Shown here: positions 30,324-39,881 of the stretch, one piece after another
Layout of the letters: each line of letters begins with the position of its first letter
Numbering within the stretch: position 1 is the first letter of the stretch
Source of the DNA: Brassica napus
Taxonomy: Eukaryota > Streptophyta > Magnoliopsida > Brassicales > Brassicaceae
NCBI RefSeq assembly: GCF_020379485.1
Contig: NC_063452.1
Span: forward strand, 36,355,608 to 36,419,607
Direction of reading: 5' to 3'
Length of the DNA stretch: 64,000 nucleotides
Program-made: the position numbers and the translations under genes
Notes under the pieces: generated by a model
The model's input: only the letters and a program-made list of their open reading frames with translations
Databases searched by the model: none
What the model was told of the DNA's origin: nothing

Positions 30324-32919
30324 ATGTCAACTGACGACGTGGATAACGTGCAGACTCCTCTTAACGGAAGCAGTGGCACTGACCTCCACACTCCCGCAGC
30401 GGACGTATCCGCGGCCAACAAACCAGCCAACGCCACGGCGCTCGAAGAGTTTAAAAAGATGTTCGCCACCTACGAAAAAGGTCGGAAGAACTGGATAAGC
30501 TCGTGAACACCTTGACCAAACAAGTTGAAAATTTAACGGCAAGGACTCGAGCAATCAGCCCCCGCGGAACCACTAAAGTCCGTGGGAAAAGACTCGACTT
30601 CGCAACCCCACTCGACAAGCCTGGAGCCGCGCAGGAACGACCTTCAGGTCAAAACCCTAGCGAGAAATCTCCCATCGAAAAGGGAAACCCTGAAAGTCCT
30701 CCGCCTCCCATGAAGGCTTCATAGGACAACGGAGTCGAGCACGTCGACCTGGATCCTAGCGATGTCTCCAACGATACTGATGAGGACGTCGACAGACATC
30801 CAAGGAGGACCAGAAGCCAATTCGCTCGGGAAAGCTCTCCGTTCGACAAACCAGTGACAGAAGAGGAGGAAATCCTCTATTGGAACGAATAAGAAGAGCT
30901 GGCTGAAAAGCAAACCGAGCTCACTCGCAGTAAACGCCAACAGGCTCGGAAATCTGCTGGCGAGACGTCGGATATCCGTGATCTTCGTGACTATATCACC
31001 AAGATTGCGGCTGAAGTAAGAGCCGTGAAATCCCAAATCCATCACGCTACCAGCGCTGCTCCCGAGATCGACAGGCTGCTGGAAGGGGCTGGGAAGACCC
31101 CCTTCACCACTCGCATCTCAGATATGAGGGTATTCGATCCCGGAAAACTCAAAGTACCGAGGTATGATGGTACGACCGATCCGAAGGCGCACCTGCAGGA
31201 TTTCCACATCGCGATGGGAAGAGCGAGGCTGAAGGACGGCGAAAAAGACGCCGGATACTGCCGCCTGTTTGTCGAGAATCTGGAAGGGGCAGCCCTCGAA
31301 TGGTTCGCACGCCTTAAGCAAAACTCTATCGGAAGTTTCCGACAGCTCGCATCGGAATTTCTCATGTAATACTTTATGTTCATAGATAGAGAAACTTCCG
31401 ATGTCGATCTCTGGAGTCTGTCCCAGAGGGAAGACGAACCACTCCGCGAATTCATCAGCCGATTAAAGTTGGTAATGTCCAGGGTCAGCGGGATAAGCGA
31501 CAAGGTGGCCATTGATGCGCTCTGGTACAAATCGAAATTCAGAAAATGGATAGCCCTCAACAAACCGCGGACGATCCAGGATGCCCTCCACAAGGCAACG
31601 GACTACATCATGATCGAGGAAGAAACGAAAGTCTTATCGCAAAAACATAAGTCGGCGAGACCATCCTCGAAAGATGTAGATCCAAAAATGAAGAAGAAGA
31701 ACCCTCGTAACGACAAGTATGTCCATCACGAGGGGGAAGATCTCCAAGGAGCACACAATTACGCGATCGGCTCGGACCAGGGCCGAACCATGGGTAATAC
31801 GTGGACTCGCAATCAAGGATATGATGAAAACACCTTCTGGGAGTTCCACCAGTCCCGAGGACACTCCATGACTAACTGAAAAGTCTTAGGAGCAAGGCTG
31901 GCCGCGAAGCTACTAGCTGGAGAGCTCTCGGAAGTGACCAGCGTGAAAGATCTCATCCTGGAGACCGATCGCCCCCCGAAGCCGGACAGAAATCCTCCCG
32001 CGGAGAGATCTCCTCAAAGAAACCAATCTGGGGATAAACGCGGCAGAAGGCTGGACAACAAGGGGAACGATAACAATCGTCGCAGAGTCAACATTATCAT
32101 TGGAGGATCGGAATTCTGCAACGATACGGTTTCAGCCATCAAGGCTTACCAGCGGAAATCGAGCGCAAACTGGCGTACATGGTCTCCTACCCGAGATGAT
32201 CAGAATTGCTCAATCACCTTCACGAAGGAGGAAGCCGGCGGGATCGATGAACCTCACTGTGATCCGCTCGTCATAGATCTCGTCATACGAGATCTTGAAG
32301 TCGGAAGAGTACTCATTGACACGGGAAGCACAGTCAATGTAATCTTCCGCGACACTCTCAATCGGATTAGCATCAAACTGGGAGAAGTAACTCCAACGCC
32401 GAAACCGCTCACGGGTTTTTCAGGCGAAGTATCGATGACCCTCGGGTCAATCCAGCTGCCAGTCATGGCCAAGGAGATCACGAAAATCGTCGAATTCGCG
32501 GTGGTCGATCATCCTGCCATCTACAACGTAATCATGGGAACCCCATGGCTCAACGCCATGCAATCCGTTCCATCAACTTACCACCTGGGTGTAAAATTCC
32601 GACACCAAACGGAGTCGCAGCTATTTGGGGATGTCAGAAACAGTCGCGACTATGCTTCCTCGCGGAGCACAAGTTAAGGCAGATGACGACCTCTACAACG
32701 GCAAATCGCAAGCGCACGAAGATAGATAAATCTTTGGCCAAAAATGTTTCAAGAAAAGACGATTTAACATCGTTTGCTGACGCAAACGCTTCGGGTGTCG
32801 AAATTCAACACGAGTCTGAAGCCGACACTACGACTCAACTGGAACATCCGGAAGAGAACGCTGACCCGGCCGCGGTCACCACGATCAAGGCGGTCAGCAC
32901 GGCGACAATCGCCAAGTAA
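30324..32919 (+). pseudogene. Tat-A gag-protease polyprotein, decayed
   Basis: ATG at 30324 opens 60 codons to a stop at about 30504. A frame shift there leads into one frame from about 30503 to 32677, with stops near 30722, 30889, 31367 and 31877. The gag core is at about 31090-31620 ([40 protein letters not shown]). The zinc-knuckle region near 31835-31880 is broken ([13 protein letters not shown] then stop). The retropepsin has [13 protein letters not shown] at about 32312-32350 with the Asp-Thr-Gly site, and the end [13 protein letters not shown] shift near 32600 leads to a tail frame ending at 32919. No RT follows. Confidence 0.75.
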
Positions 32920-32940
32920 AAACGCTCGCGTCATAAAATA

Positions 32941-33060
32941 GAACTACGAGATGGCTTGATCCTCGAAAGAGGTACGTAGGCAGATCGTCGAAAGAGGAGT
33001 TCAGCTATCCCCCTCTCTAGAAAAAGGGGGGGGGGGGAGTGGGTGCGTATACTCGTATAC
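32941..33060 (+). ncRNA. Tat hairpin motif, Tat-A copy
   Basis: GAACTACGAGATGGCTTGAT, then CCTC-GAAA-GAGG (32961-32972), TACGTAGGCAG, a second stem UCGUC-GAAA-GAGGA with one mismatch (32984-32998), and a third stem of C-run and G-run (33009-33040). It starts 22 bp after the last stop of the gag-protease remnant. Compensatory changes against Tat-D at two base pairs of the first stem. Function unknown. Confidence 0.55.
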
Positions 33061-34093
33061 TCCCACCTAAGAAAAGATGCGTTATTGTAATCGAGTTTTT
33101 TAGAGATTTGAAAAATTTTTACTACAATATGCGTCGCTCCTTTTTAAGACACTTGCGCTTCAATTAACGCAAAAATCTCAGAACACGCTTAGAAAATCTA
33201 CAAACGTTAAGACTCTTGTCAGCAGCCTCATACGGCCCAAAATCGCAAAACAATCCCTCTTCAGCACCGAAAATATACGTAAATATCTGCGAGACGTCGC
33301 CAAGTTAAAAGTCGAGACGATGCAAACAAATTGTCCGAATGCGACCACAAAAACCTTACACTCCGTTCGTCGAAACAAACGCAACTTGATCACTCTTTTG
33401 ATCTTCGAACGTCCAACACAAGGACGAAAGCGCGCTATAAAAAATATCCGAAATTTTGGTCTAGCACTTCCAGTTGGCTTAAAAATTGTTTCTGGAAAGA
33501 TGCTCGATTCGTACCATACAAGTCATATAAGCCGAGAACCTATCATGGACTTTAAATCGGTACGAATCAGGTAGAAATCGCAACTGGAAAATCGATAGCC
33601 GGCTAGTCACTGCACAAACCTTAAAACCGAGAGTAAACCTAGGTCTTGCCCTAAACCCATCGCATTGGTCTCAGACATCTCAAGACATGATATCTAAATT
33701 ATACGAGATACTAAAACATGTCTCTCCGTTCATATCTTCACGTTTCCGAAAGTCCGTGAGAATAAATAATTTTTACGAAAACTCACGTCTCGAACAAACC
33801 AACAGATTGAACGCCTCAACGGAAATAAATATGAGAAGAAAACTCATGTTTACTTCAAACCCACTCGAAACAAAGTAACTCAAACAAACATCCATTATAT
33901 ATATATATATAAACAGCATGGTGGTAGGGGTTCAAAGCCACCAACGGCCAGTCCCGGTAAAAATAAAAGCGGCCAAAAAAGGCCCATACGAAGTTCGAAG
34001 GCCGCACTCGGCCGGACATATATGAACGAAGGCCACACTTGGCCGCATAATACTAGATAAGGGAAAAACTTCTTCCCGTCGAACACTCACCTC
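33061..34093 (+). other. Tat-A noncoding region between the hairpin motif and the antisense gene
   Basis: No gene. It contains the conserved block shared with Tat-D and Tat-E (33425-33740, including GATGCTCGATTCGTACCATA) and a TA microsatellite (33895-33911). Confidence 0.6.
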
Positions 34094-35901
34094 TCACAGG
34101 TCAAAGTTAAAATTCCCGGACAAGGAAGCTCCGAATACATCCGCAGGATAGTTCACTTCCTCATCGTCACCAGCAAACTCGGTCGTGGTTTCTACGGTAT
34201 CAGGAGAAACCGGGATGGGATCCCAGAATCCCAGAATCCTCCCGTCGATCGGAGAAATGAGCGTCTCAGTGTGAGCATGATCCTTCATGCCACCCTTCAT
34301 TAACTCCATCCCCCTCTCGAAAACGTAGTCATCCACCCGCGTCTTCCAAAGGCTCCCAACTGAACCGCGACACTCACGGAAATCGTCCAGCAAGTTGAAA
34401 GCATCCTTGAGGTTCCCATACTCAACCTGGAATTGAGAGGCGCGAGTCTTCATCACCTCGACAATCTCCCTCTTGCCCTTCTGTTCCGCCCTACGGACAG
34501 TCCTCGCATGATCACGAGCGAGTTGAGCATCTCGCGCAAACATCTCGTCTCGCATGCGAGCAAGATCCTTTTCCGCCTTCTCCGTTTTAAAGCGATAGAT
34601 CACGGCTTCTCTATGGCTCGCCTCAATGGCTGATCCAAGCAAGTTCAAGCCCTGTAAAACCGATTGACACGTTATAAGCAAAAAAATATATATATATACA
34701 CTCGAAACGATCGTCAAAATTCTTAAAGCCTATACCCCGTTGATGATACGAGATCCTTCCGCGACGACTTTCGGCCTCCCCGACTCGTTCGTGGACGGAG
34801 GAGCATCGAAGCCCGAGGGAAGACCAGCGAAGAAATCATCAAAGTCCGGAATAGGGACCTCGCTCGTACCGCCTCCATCGTCGAAAGCAAGGTCTGGATC
34901 CCATCCTGGAAGCATGCAATCGTCCACCGAAAACTACAGGTCACCGAGGTCAATATATTTCCCCTTCGAAGAATTCAGCCCCGTCGCAATCGCGGGAGCA
35001 GCGTTGGGAACTTGGTCATCAGGCTCGGAATCACTCCCTGCTTCCCCGCCCAAAGCAGGACTAGGATGCACAAACCTCAACGCCTTTCGAACTCTCTTCG
35101 GCGTAAAGGAAGTCCAGAAGAAAGGACCGTTCCTAACCAGATCCCTCACAGCGATAATGTCCTCAGAAAACAGAGCAAGGGGATTGATGAAGGGACGATC
35201 GTTCGGCAACCTCCGGAACAATGGGATACAACTCTTCTCGACAGACGCAGCGTCCACACGAACGAAGAAGAAAAACTTCTTCCACGAGTTGAAGTTAGAA
35301 GTAAACCCCTTAACCACTGGCATGAAGTTCCGAGGGACCAGCCTGTACTTGTCTGTATCCTTGATGATCTGCAACCTAAGAAGCGCTTCGAAATGATCGA
35401 CGGTAAGAGAGAGACCATGCTCATAGCTCTGGATCAGGACTCCAATGAGGTGCTGGATGCCAAGGGGATTCAGTTGGCTTATCGACACCCCGAAACGATC
35501 CAACACACGGACGATAATTTTGGGAATCGGGAACCACAAACGACAGCGCACTACGAATGCTTCATAACAAGTAAAGTAACCCTCCGGGGGACTACTAGCG
35601 CGCTCTCCTTGACGAGGAACCCTAAACTCCACCGTATCCGAAATATGGTAGAACGACCGCATGACCTCGAGGAATTCGCTAGTACTCCTACTTGGTGCAC
35701 CTTCCTCGACCGGGCGACGGTCATGACCGGGAACGATTTCTCTTTGGGAAGCGTGATCGAAACATAACACGCCACCCACCGTGCCTCGTTCTAGGCCGGG
35801 TCTACCGAATGAGGAACAAATTCCATCTTTGGCACACAGAACTCTTCAGAAACGTTCGCGGGCAAGGACCCTTTCTTCGAACTCCTCTTCTTACTCGACA
35901 T
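34094..35901 (-). pseudogene. Tat-A antisense additional ORF (aORF), two exons, lightly decayed
   Basis: Reads against gag and pol from ATG 35901 (Lys/Ser-rich start). A stop lies near 35798 and a frame shift near 35700. The frame is then open from about 35690 to 34736 except for a TAG at 34934. Exon 1 has a globular part ([39 protein letters not shown]) that resembles Tat-C's first exon in layout (PSLIDEVSSFFGVCPSQLTP) but is divergent, then an acidic Asp-rich tail. Exon 2 (34651-34094) is a heptad-rich coiled coil of about 80 residues ([16 protein letters not shown]..., [14 protein letters not shown]) and an acidic C-terminus. Known for the Tat/Ogre lineage as an extra ORF; product role unknown. 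Confidence 0.7.
34652..34735 (-). other. Predicted intron of the Tat-A antisense gene (84 bp)
   Basis: Minus strand: GTATAGGCTTTAAG at the 5' end and CGGTTTTACAG at the 3' end, with a TATATATATA tract inside. Splicing removes an in-frame stop right at its start (GTA TAG) and joins exon 1 to the coiled-coil exon in phase 0. Its place corresponds to the 20481-20558 intron of Tat-C. Confidence 0.65.
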
Positions 35902-35946
35902 CTCTATGAGAATGAGTAAGTGTAAAGATTGTGAAGAAATTACCTC

Positions 35947-35955
35947 CCTTCTTAT
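35947..35955 (-). promoter_or_regulatory. Predicted TATA-like box of the Tat-A antisense gene
   Basis: TATAAGAAG on the minus strand, about 50 bp upstream of the antisense ATG at 35901 and 130 bp inside the polypurine tract. Confidence 0.4.
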
Positions 35956-36077
35956 AGGCATGCGAAATTACTATTTACTTGCAGATTTTCGGACACGAAC
36001 TTCGCCCAAATACACCAATCTCGTCCGAACTCGCCATACCGCACATTGGGATCTCACTAGAAATCCACGATCCTAAC

Positions 36078-36089
36078 GAGCTGGGGGGC
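36078..36089 (+). other. Polypurine tract of Tat-A
   Basis: CGAGCTGGGGGG, then CTAAC, then the LTR start TGTTGGGG at 36094. Confidence 0.8.
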
Positions 36090-36093
36090 TAAC

Positions 36094-37373
36094 TGTTGGG
36101 GTCGAAAACGGTTGCAACGAAGTTAACGTCCATATCCCCGCAAAATACAAGTATGTCTTTCCGCAACAAATCATGCTCGGTCAAGAGAACGTCGCAGCGT
36201 ATGTTCCTAAGATAAAGCTTCGTTCGAATTCTATTTAGATCAAACATAAGCCATCGGAAACATACCCAGACCGGTTAAGGATAGGTCCGAGTATGACGAT
36301 CGGAACACGTACGAACCAAGCTCGGTCATTACGCTACTACCGCACATGCAAGCTGTCTGGTCGCTACGTAGCGACCGAGCGTCCGTTCTGCTCGGTCTCT
36401 ACTTAGCGACCGAGCGTTCGTTCTGCTCGGTTGCTACGTAGCAACAGAGCGTTCGTTCCGCTCGGTCGCTACGTAGCGACCGAGCCCAAGCCGAAGCTCG
36501 GTCGCTACGTAGCGACCGAGCGTCCGTACCGATTGATCTCTACGTAGCGACTGAGCTTTTCCGAAACATCCATACGACAATTAGTCCATGCATTCTCGTC
36601 TACCCTTCAATGCTATCTCCCGAATACCGTAGCGAACCCATTTCATGTTTCCCGCCACTCTAAGTCATCGATCAAACTTTACCGTAAAAACCGTGGAAAG
36701 TTTGTTCTCTATCGAAAGAAGCCGTAATAAACGCTTCGAGTCAGAAGACGGCCCAAAGGGACATAAGACATGACTCAAGGCCCAACTTACGATTTCTTAA
36801 CCAACAGCCCATAAGCCGCATGACGGTTTACGCTTGGTTCGCAAGGAAAGATAAATATCAAGTTTCCGCGGATAAATACGAAATTTTGAAGATAATTACG
36901 AAGATCGGAAAAAATAGAATATCTCTATTTTTACGCTATGACGGCTTATGGGCAGAAGAGAAAAAGCGCAAACCGACCTAGGAGCCAGTATATAAGGAGT
37001 CCTATGCAAGAAGCAGGTGGGGGTGGATTTTTCTCAGAGCAAACTTTGCACTTAGAGCAATTAGGCATATATCCGTTTTTGTTATTCGAGCTGCAACTCA
37101 ACTAGGTTATTGCCATCTTAGGGTTTTAGAACTAGGAATCTCGCCGACAGCTCTCATTGCCCAGGCTCTTACCTTGTTGTAACGCCCAAACACGAATTCG
37201 GAATAAGATCTACTTTGCTCTCTTTTCGATTTCTTATACTTTATCGTTGTTATTCTTGTGTTCTGATTGCTTGGCGTGTGGTATTAGCAGATATCCGGGA
37301 ACTCTGGGAAATTAGGCTTTTCCTAGTTTCCTTATTTAAACGGAAATCGACAGTGCAAATTTCGGTTCCCACA
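36094..37373 (+). repeat. Tat-A 3' LTR
   Basis: 1,280 bp, TGTTGGGGTC to GGTTCCCACA, followed by the TSD AAGAC. The palindrome array is at 36357-36556 and TATATAAGG at 36989-36997. Compared with the 5' LTR it has indels in the array and near the end. Confidence 0.9.
36357..36556 (+). repeat. Tandem palindromes in the Tat-A 3' LTR
   Basis: About six units of the GGTCGCTACGTAGCGACC type; some are mutated (for example GGTTGCTACGTAGCAACA keeps partial self-complementarity). Confidence 0.9.
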
Positions 37374-37687
37374 AAGACACTATCTACGATGCCTCACCGC
37401 TAGGGAAACGACCAAGATATTGGTAGAGCATCACGAGGGAGTGTGCGTTTCTCATACAAACGGCCGAAGCTTGGAACTCAGAGCTAGGAGAGCTGGATAT
37501 TACTGGCCCACGATGGCAGAAGACGCCCTCAAGCTGGCTAAATTCTGCGACCAGTGCCAAAGGCACGCCCCGCAATCCTTAAATCCGTCAGCTTTCCCTG
37601 GCCTTTTCGAAAGTGGGGCAGGGATATCGTAGGAAAATTCCCAATGGTGCCGGGACAAAAAGTCTTCCTTTTAGTAGTGACAGACTA
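37374..37687 (+). pseudogene. Tat-B integrase, right part
   Basis: Continues the integrase interrupted by Tat-A: the second copy of the 136-bp duplication, then the zinc region (RAGYYWPTM, LAKFCDQCQRHA with both Cys of the C-x2-C pair present), then the core start (WGRDIVGKFP, KVFLLVVTDY). It stops in the middle of the core at 37687, where an inverted LTR begins. Frame shifts are present. Confidence 0.75.
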
Positions 37688-38090
37688 TGTTAAGGGATTT
37701 TTGTGTATGATCTTTGTGAGTACCACGGAACGATGGACATGGCTTTGATTTCGTATGAGTTTGCAAGTAATAAGGTAGAAAGAGACATTTTATTAGATCA
37801 AAGAGGTGGAACTACAATAGATTGGTGTATAAACCCTAGTTCTAGCCGCCTAGCTCTAATCTCTAAATCTCCAAGTGTTGATCCCCTGCTCTAGGGTTTA
37901 GGCTCCTCTTATATAGTTGTTTTTATGTCGGCCTTAGTTGGGTTGAGTAGGTTAAACTCTTCCATATTCGGAAATATGGATGGTTCTCCTTATCGTAAGT
38001 TTTCCTTTTTCCGGGAGGAAGGGTATGGTCCCTGGGCCCGGACCCGAAATACTTCCTAGCGGGGACCAGGGGCGTCTCCTAGCGGGGACC
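37688..38090 (-). repeat. Inverted LTR of the Tat-C family
   Basis: Starts TGTTAAGGGATTTTTGTG (the reverse of the AAATCCCCTAACA end at 27681). It runs through the reverse complement of the TATA region (near 37910), CCCTAGTTCTAGCCGCCTAG, and the GGGACC/CCTAGCGGGG repeat to 38090. Alone and reversed inside Tat-B integrase; either a solo LTR or the remains of an inverted element. No TSD recovered. Confidence 0.75.
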
Positions 38091-38110
38091 TGATATACCA
38101 TGGATTTTAC
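38091..38110 (+). repeat. Stub of a SIDR LTR start
   Basis: TGATATACCATGGATTT is identical to the first 17 bp of LTR S1 (1531-1547) and is cut off by the Tat-D LTR. It sits against GCGGGGACC of the inverted Tat-C-family LTR. Short, but a 17-bp identity at an element terminus is unlikely by chance. Confidence 0.5.
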
Positions 38111-39208
38111 TGTTGGGGTCAAAAACGGCTATCTCGGAATCAACATCTAAAATCATATTTCCTCGCGGAAACCTTCTTGACACACTCTCGGTAAAATCTC
38201 TCGAGGATAAGTTTCAAAGAGATACGAACCCCAGAACCAAAAAACAAACAGTCCAGCTCGACGGATGGCCGAGCTGGACCGAACACGCGACCAGCTGGGC
38301 GGATGGCCGAGCTGGATCGAATGCGCGATCAGCTCGCCCATCCGCCGAGCTGGACCTGTCCAGTTCGGCGGAAGGCCAAACTGGGACGATCGCATTGTTC
38401 TCGTCCTCTCCGCAATGCTCATCTCCCAAGACTGTATTGAACTCTCTCTTGTTTCGTATCAATCGGAGTTGCCATTGGAGCTTTATAATAAGAACCATGA
38501 GAACTCGTCTTCCAAAATAAAGTTCATGGTTTTCGTATAAGCGACGACGGTTAACTTGACACCATACTTGTCTAACTATAAGAGAAATGTGAACTTCTTC
38601 GGCAAACCGATGTCGCATCAATAAACATTCGTTTGAAGAAATCGTAAAAAATGCTTAAGTCAGAATACGACCCAAAGAGGCCCAGAACGCGGCTAAGAGC
38701 CCACTCACGATTTCATAAACAAAGGCAAGCCCAATGATGCTATGACGGCGAATCTTTACATGCAGAAGAAGATAAATCTCGCGAAATCAGAAGATAAATG
38801 TAAAGTTTCCAAGGTAATGATGAAGATCGAAAAGAAAAGGAATATTTCGGCGAAAACCGACTTAGGAGGCATATATAAGAGGAGCCAGAGCCGAGGACGC
38901 GGCGAGAGATTTTTTAGAATTAGGAGTACTCTTCTAGCTTAGGAAAACTTAGGATTTTGGCGGCTGGATTTTTACTTAGACTCTTTTCGTCCTTGTTCTA
39001 AGATCAACTCGTCTAGCGAAACCATGTATGTCTTATCTCTCGTGAGTCTTGTAACCTTGTTCTTTTACCAATCAATAATACGCCTCTGCGCAGTCTACTT
39101 TCAATAATCTGTTTACTTTGTCTCTTTCGTTTTTCGTGTGTTTACGCAGATAATCCGGGACCTCTGGGAAATTTAGGTTTTCTATCTTTCCTTATTTTGG
39201 TTCCCACA
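38111..39208 (+). repeat. Tat-D 5' LTR
   Basis: 1,098 bp, TGTTGGGGTCAAAAACGG to GGTTCCCACA. Palindromes at 38252-38375, TATATAAG at 38872-38879. Related to the Tat-A and Tat-E LTRs mainly at its two ends. Confidence 0.8.
38252..38375 (+). repeat. Tandem palindromes in the Tat-D LTR
   Basis: Four to five units around CAGCTCGGC...GCCGAGCTG with GGACCGAACACGCGA-type linkers. A different palindrome from Tat-A and Tat-E at a comparable LTR position. Confidence 0.8.
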
Positions 39209-39263
39209 GTTTGGCGCTAGGAGGAGGGGCGTCGAATTATCTAAATCAAAAACCACCAAACGT

Positions 39264-39839
39264 TTGAGGCACGGTATGTCTGATCGAATATGCAGCGATG
39301 TTATCTCCTTCAAGGAGAGAGCAACGACCGATCCGGTCAAACCTCTCAATGATATCCTTGTCGTTGAGCTGACAATCCAGAATATCGATATCGAAAGGAT
39401 ATTGGTCGACACCGGAAGCTCGGCCGATATCATCTTCAAAAGCACCAACGAGAGAATTTGAATCTGCCCATCCAAAATCGCGGAAGATCCGAATCCAGTA
39501 GTAGGACTTTCGGGGGAGGAAACCATGACTCTCGGCACAATCAACGTCTCGGTTAAAGCCGACAGCATGACAAAAATCGTGGAGTTCTTGGTCATCGATC
39601 GACCTGCGTCGTATAACGCGATCATAGGAACTCCATAGTTGAATTCAGTGCAAGAAGTCCCGTCGACATACCACATGTGTCTCAAATTCCCAACCCCTCG
39701 CAGAATCGAGACCATCTGGGGAGATCGAAGAATCTCGCGAGTATGCTTCGCCGCAGAATTAAACCAAAAGAACCCTTTAGCGGAGGTAACGCCTAAAAAG
39801 AAATTGAAATCATCCGCCATGGGCAACGCCCCAGAATAA
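39264..39839 (+). pseudogene. Tat-D protease
   Basis: Retropepsin-like: ILVDTGSSADIIF at about 39401-39440 (Asp-Thr-Gly site), a TGA at 39459, then GLSGEETMTLG and YNAIIGTP with a TAG (39637) where Tat-A has Trp, and the tail VPSTYHMCLKFPT. It would process the polyprotein. Gag is deleted between the primer site and this point. Confidence 0.75.
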
Positions 39840-39881
39840 GGCAAAACCGAAGTCTTTTGGCAATCACGAGCAGCTGAAGTC

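Larger units (their letters stand above)
28961..37373 (+). mobile_element. Tat-A: complete Tat-lineage element without RT/integrase
   Basis: Flanked by the perfect 5-bp duplication AAGAC (28956-28960 and 37374-37378). Contents: 5' LTR, primer binding site, gag-protease frame (decayed), hairpin motif, conserved noncoding block, antisense spliced gene, polypurine tract, 3' LTR. RT, both RNase H domains and integrase are absent, so it needed help from another Tat element to move. The LTRs differ at many positions, including the palindrome cluster, so the insertion is not recent. Confidence 0.9.

Noticed and set aside
34740..35767. Plus-strand ORFs of 218 and 251 codons over the Tat-A antisense gene
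   Set aside because: The minus-strand frames here have exon structure, a coiled coil and a counterpart in Tat-C. The plus-strand frames have neither and look like shadows.
37683..38105. Target-site duplication for the inverted Tat-C-family LTR
   Set aside because: The left flank GACTA and right flanks (TGATA or TGGAT, depending on the boundary) do not match, so I do not claim a clean solo-LTR insertion.
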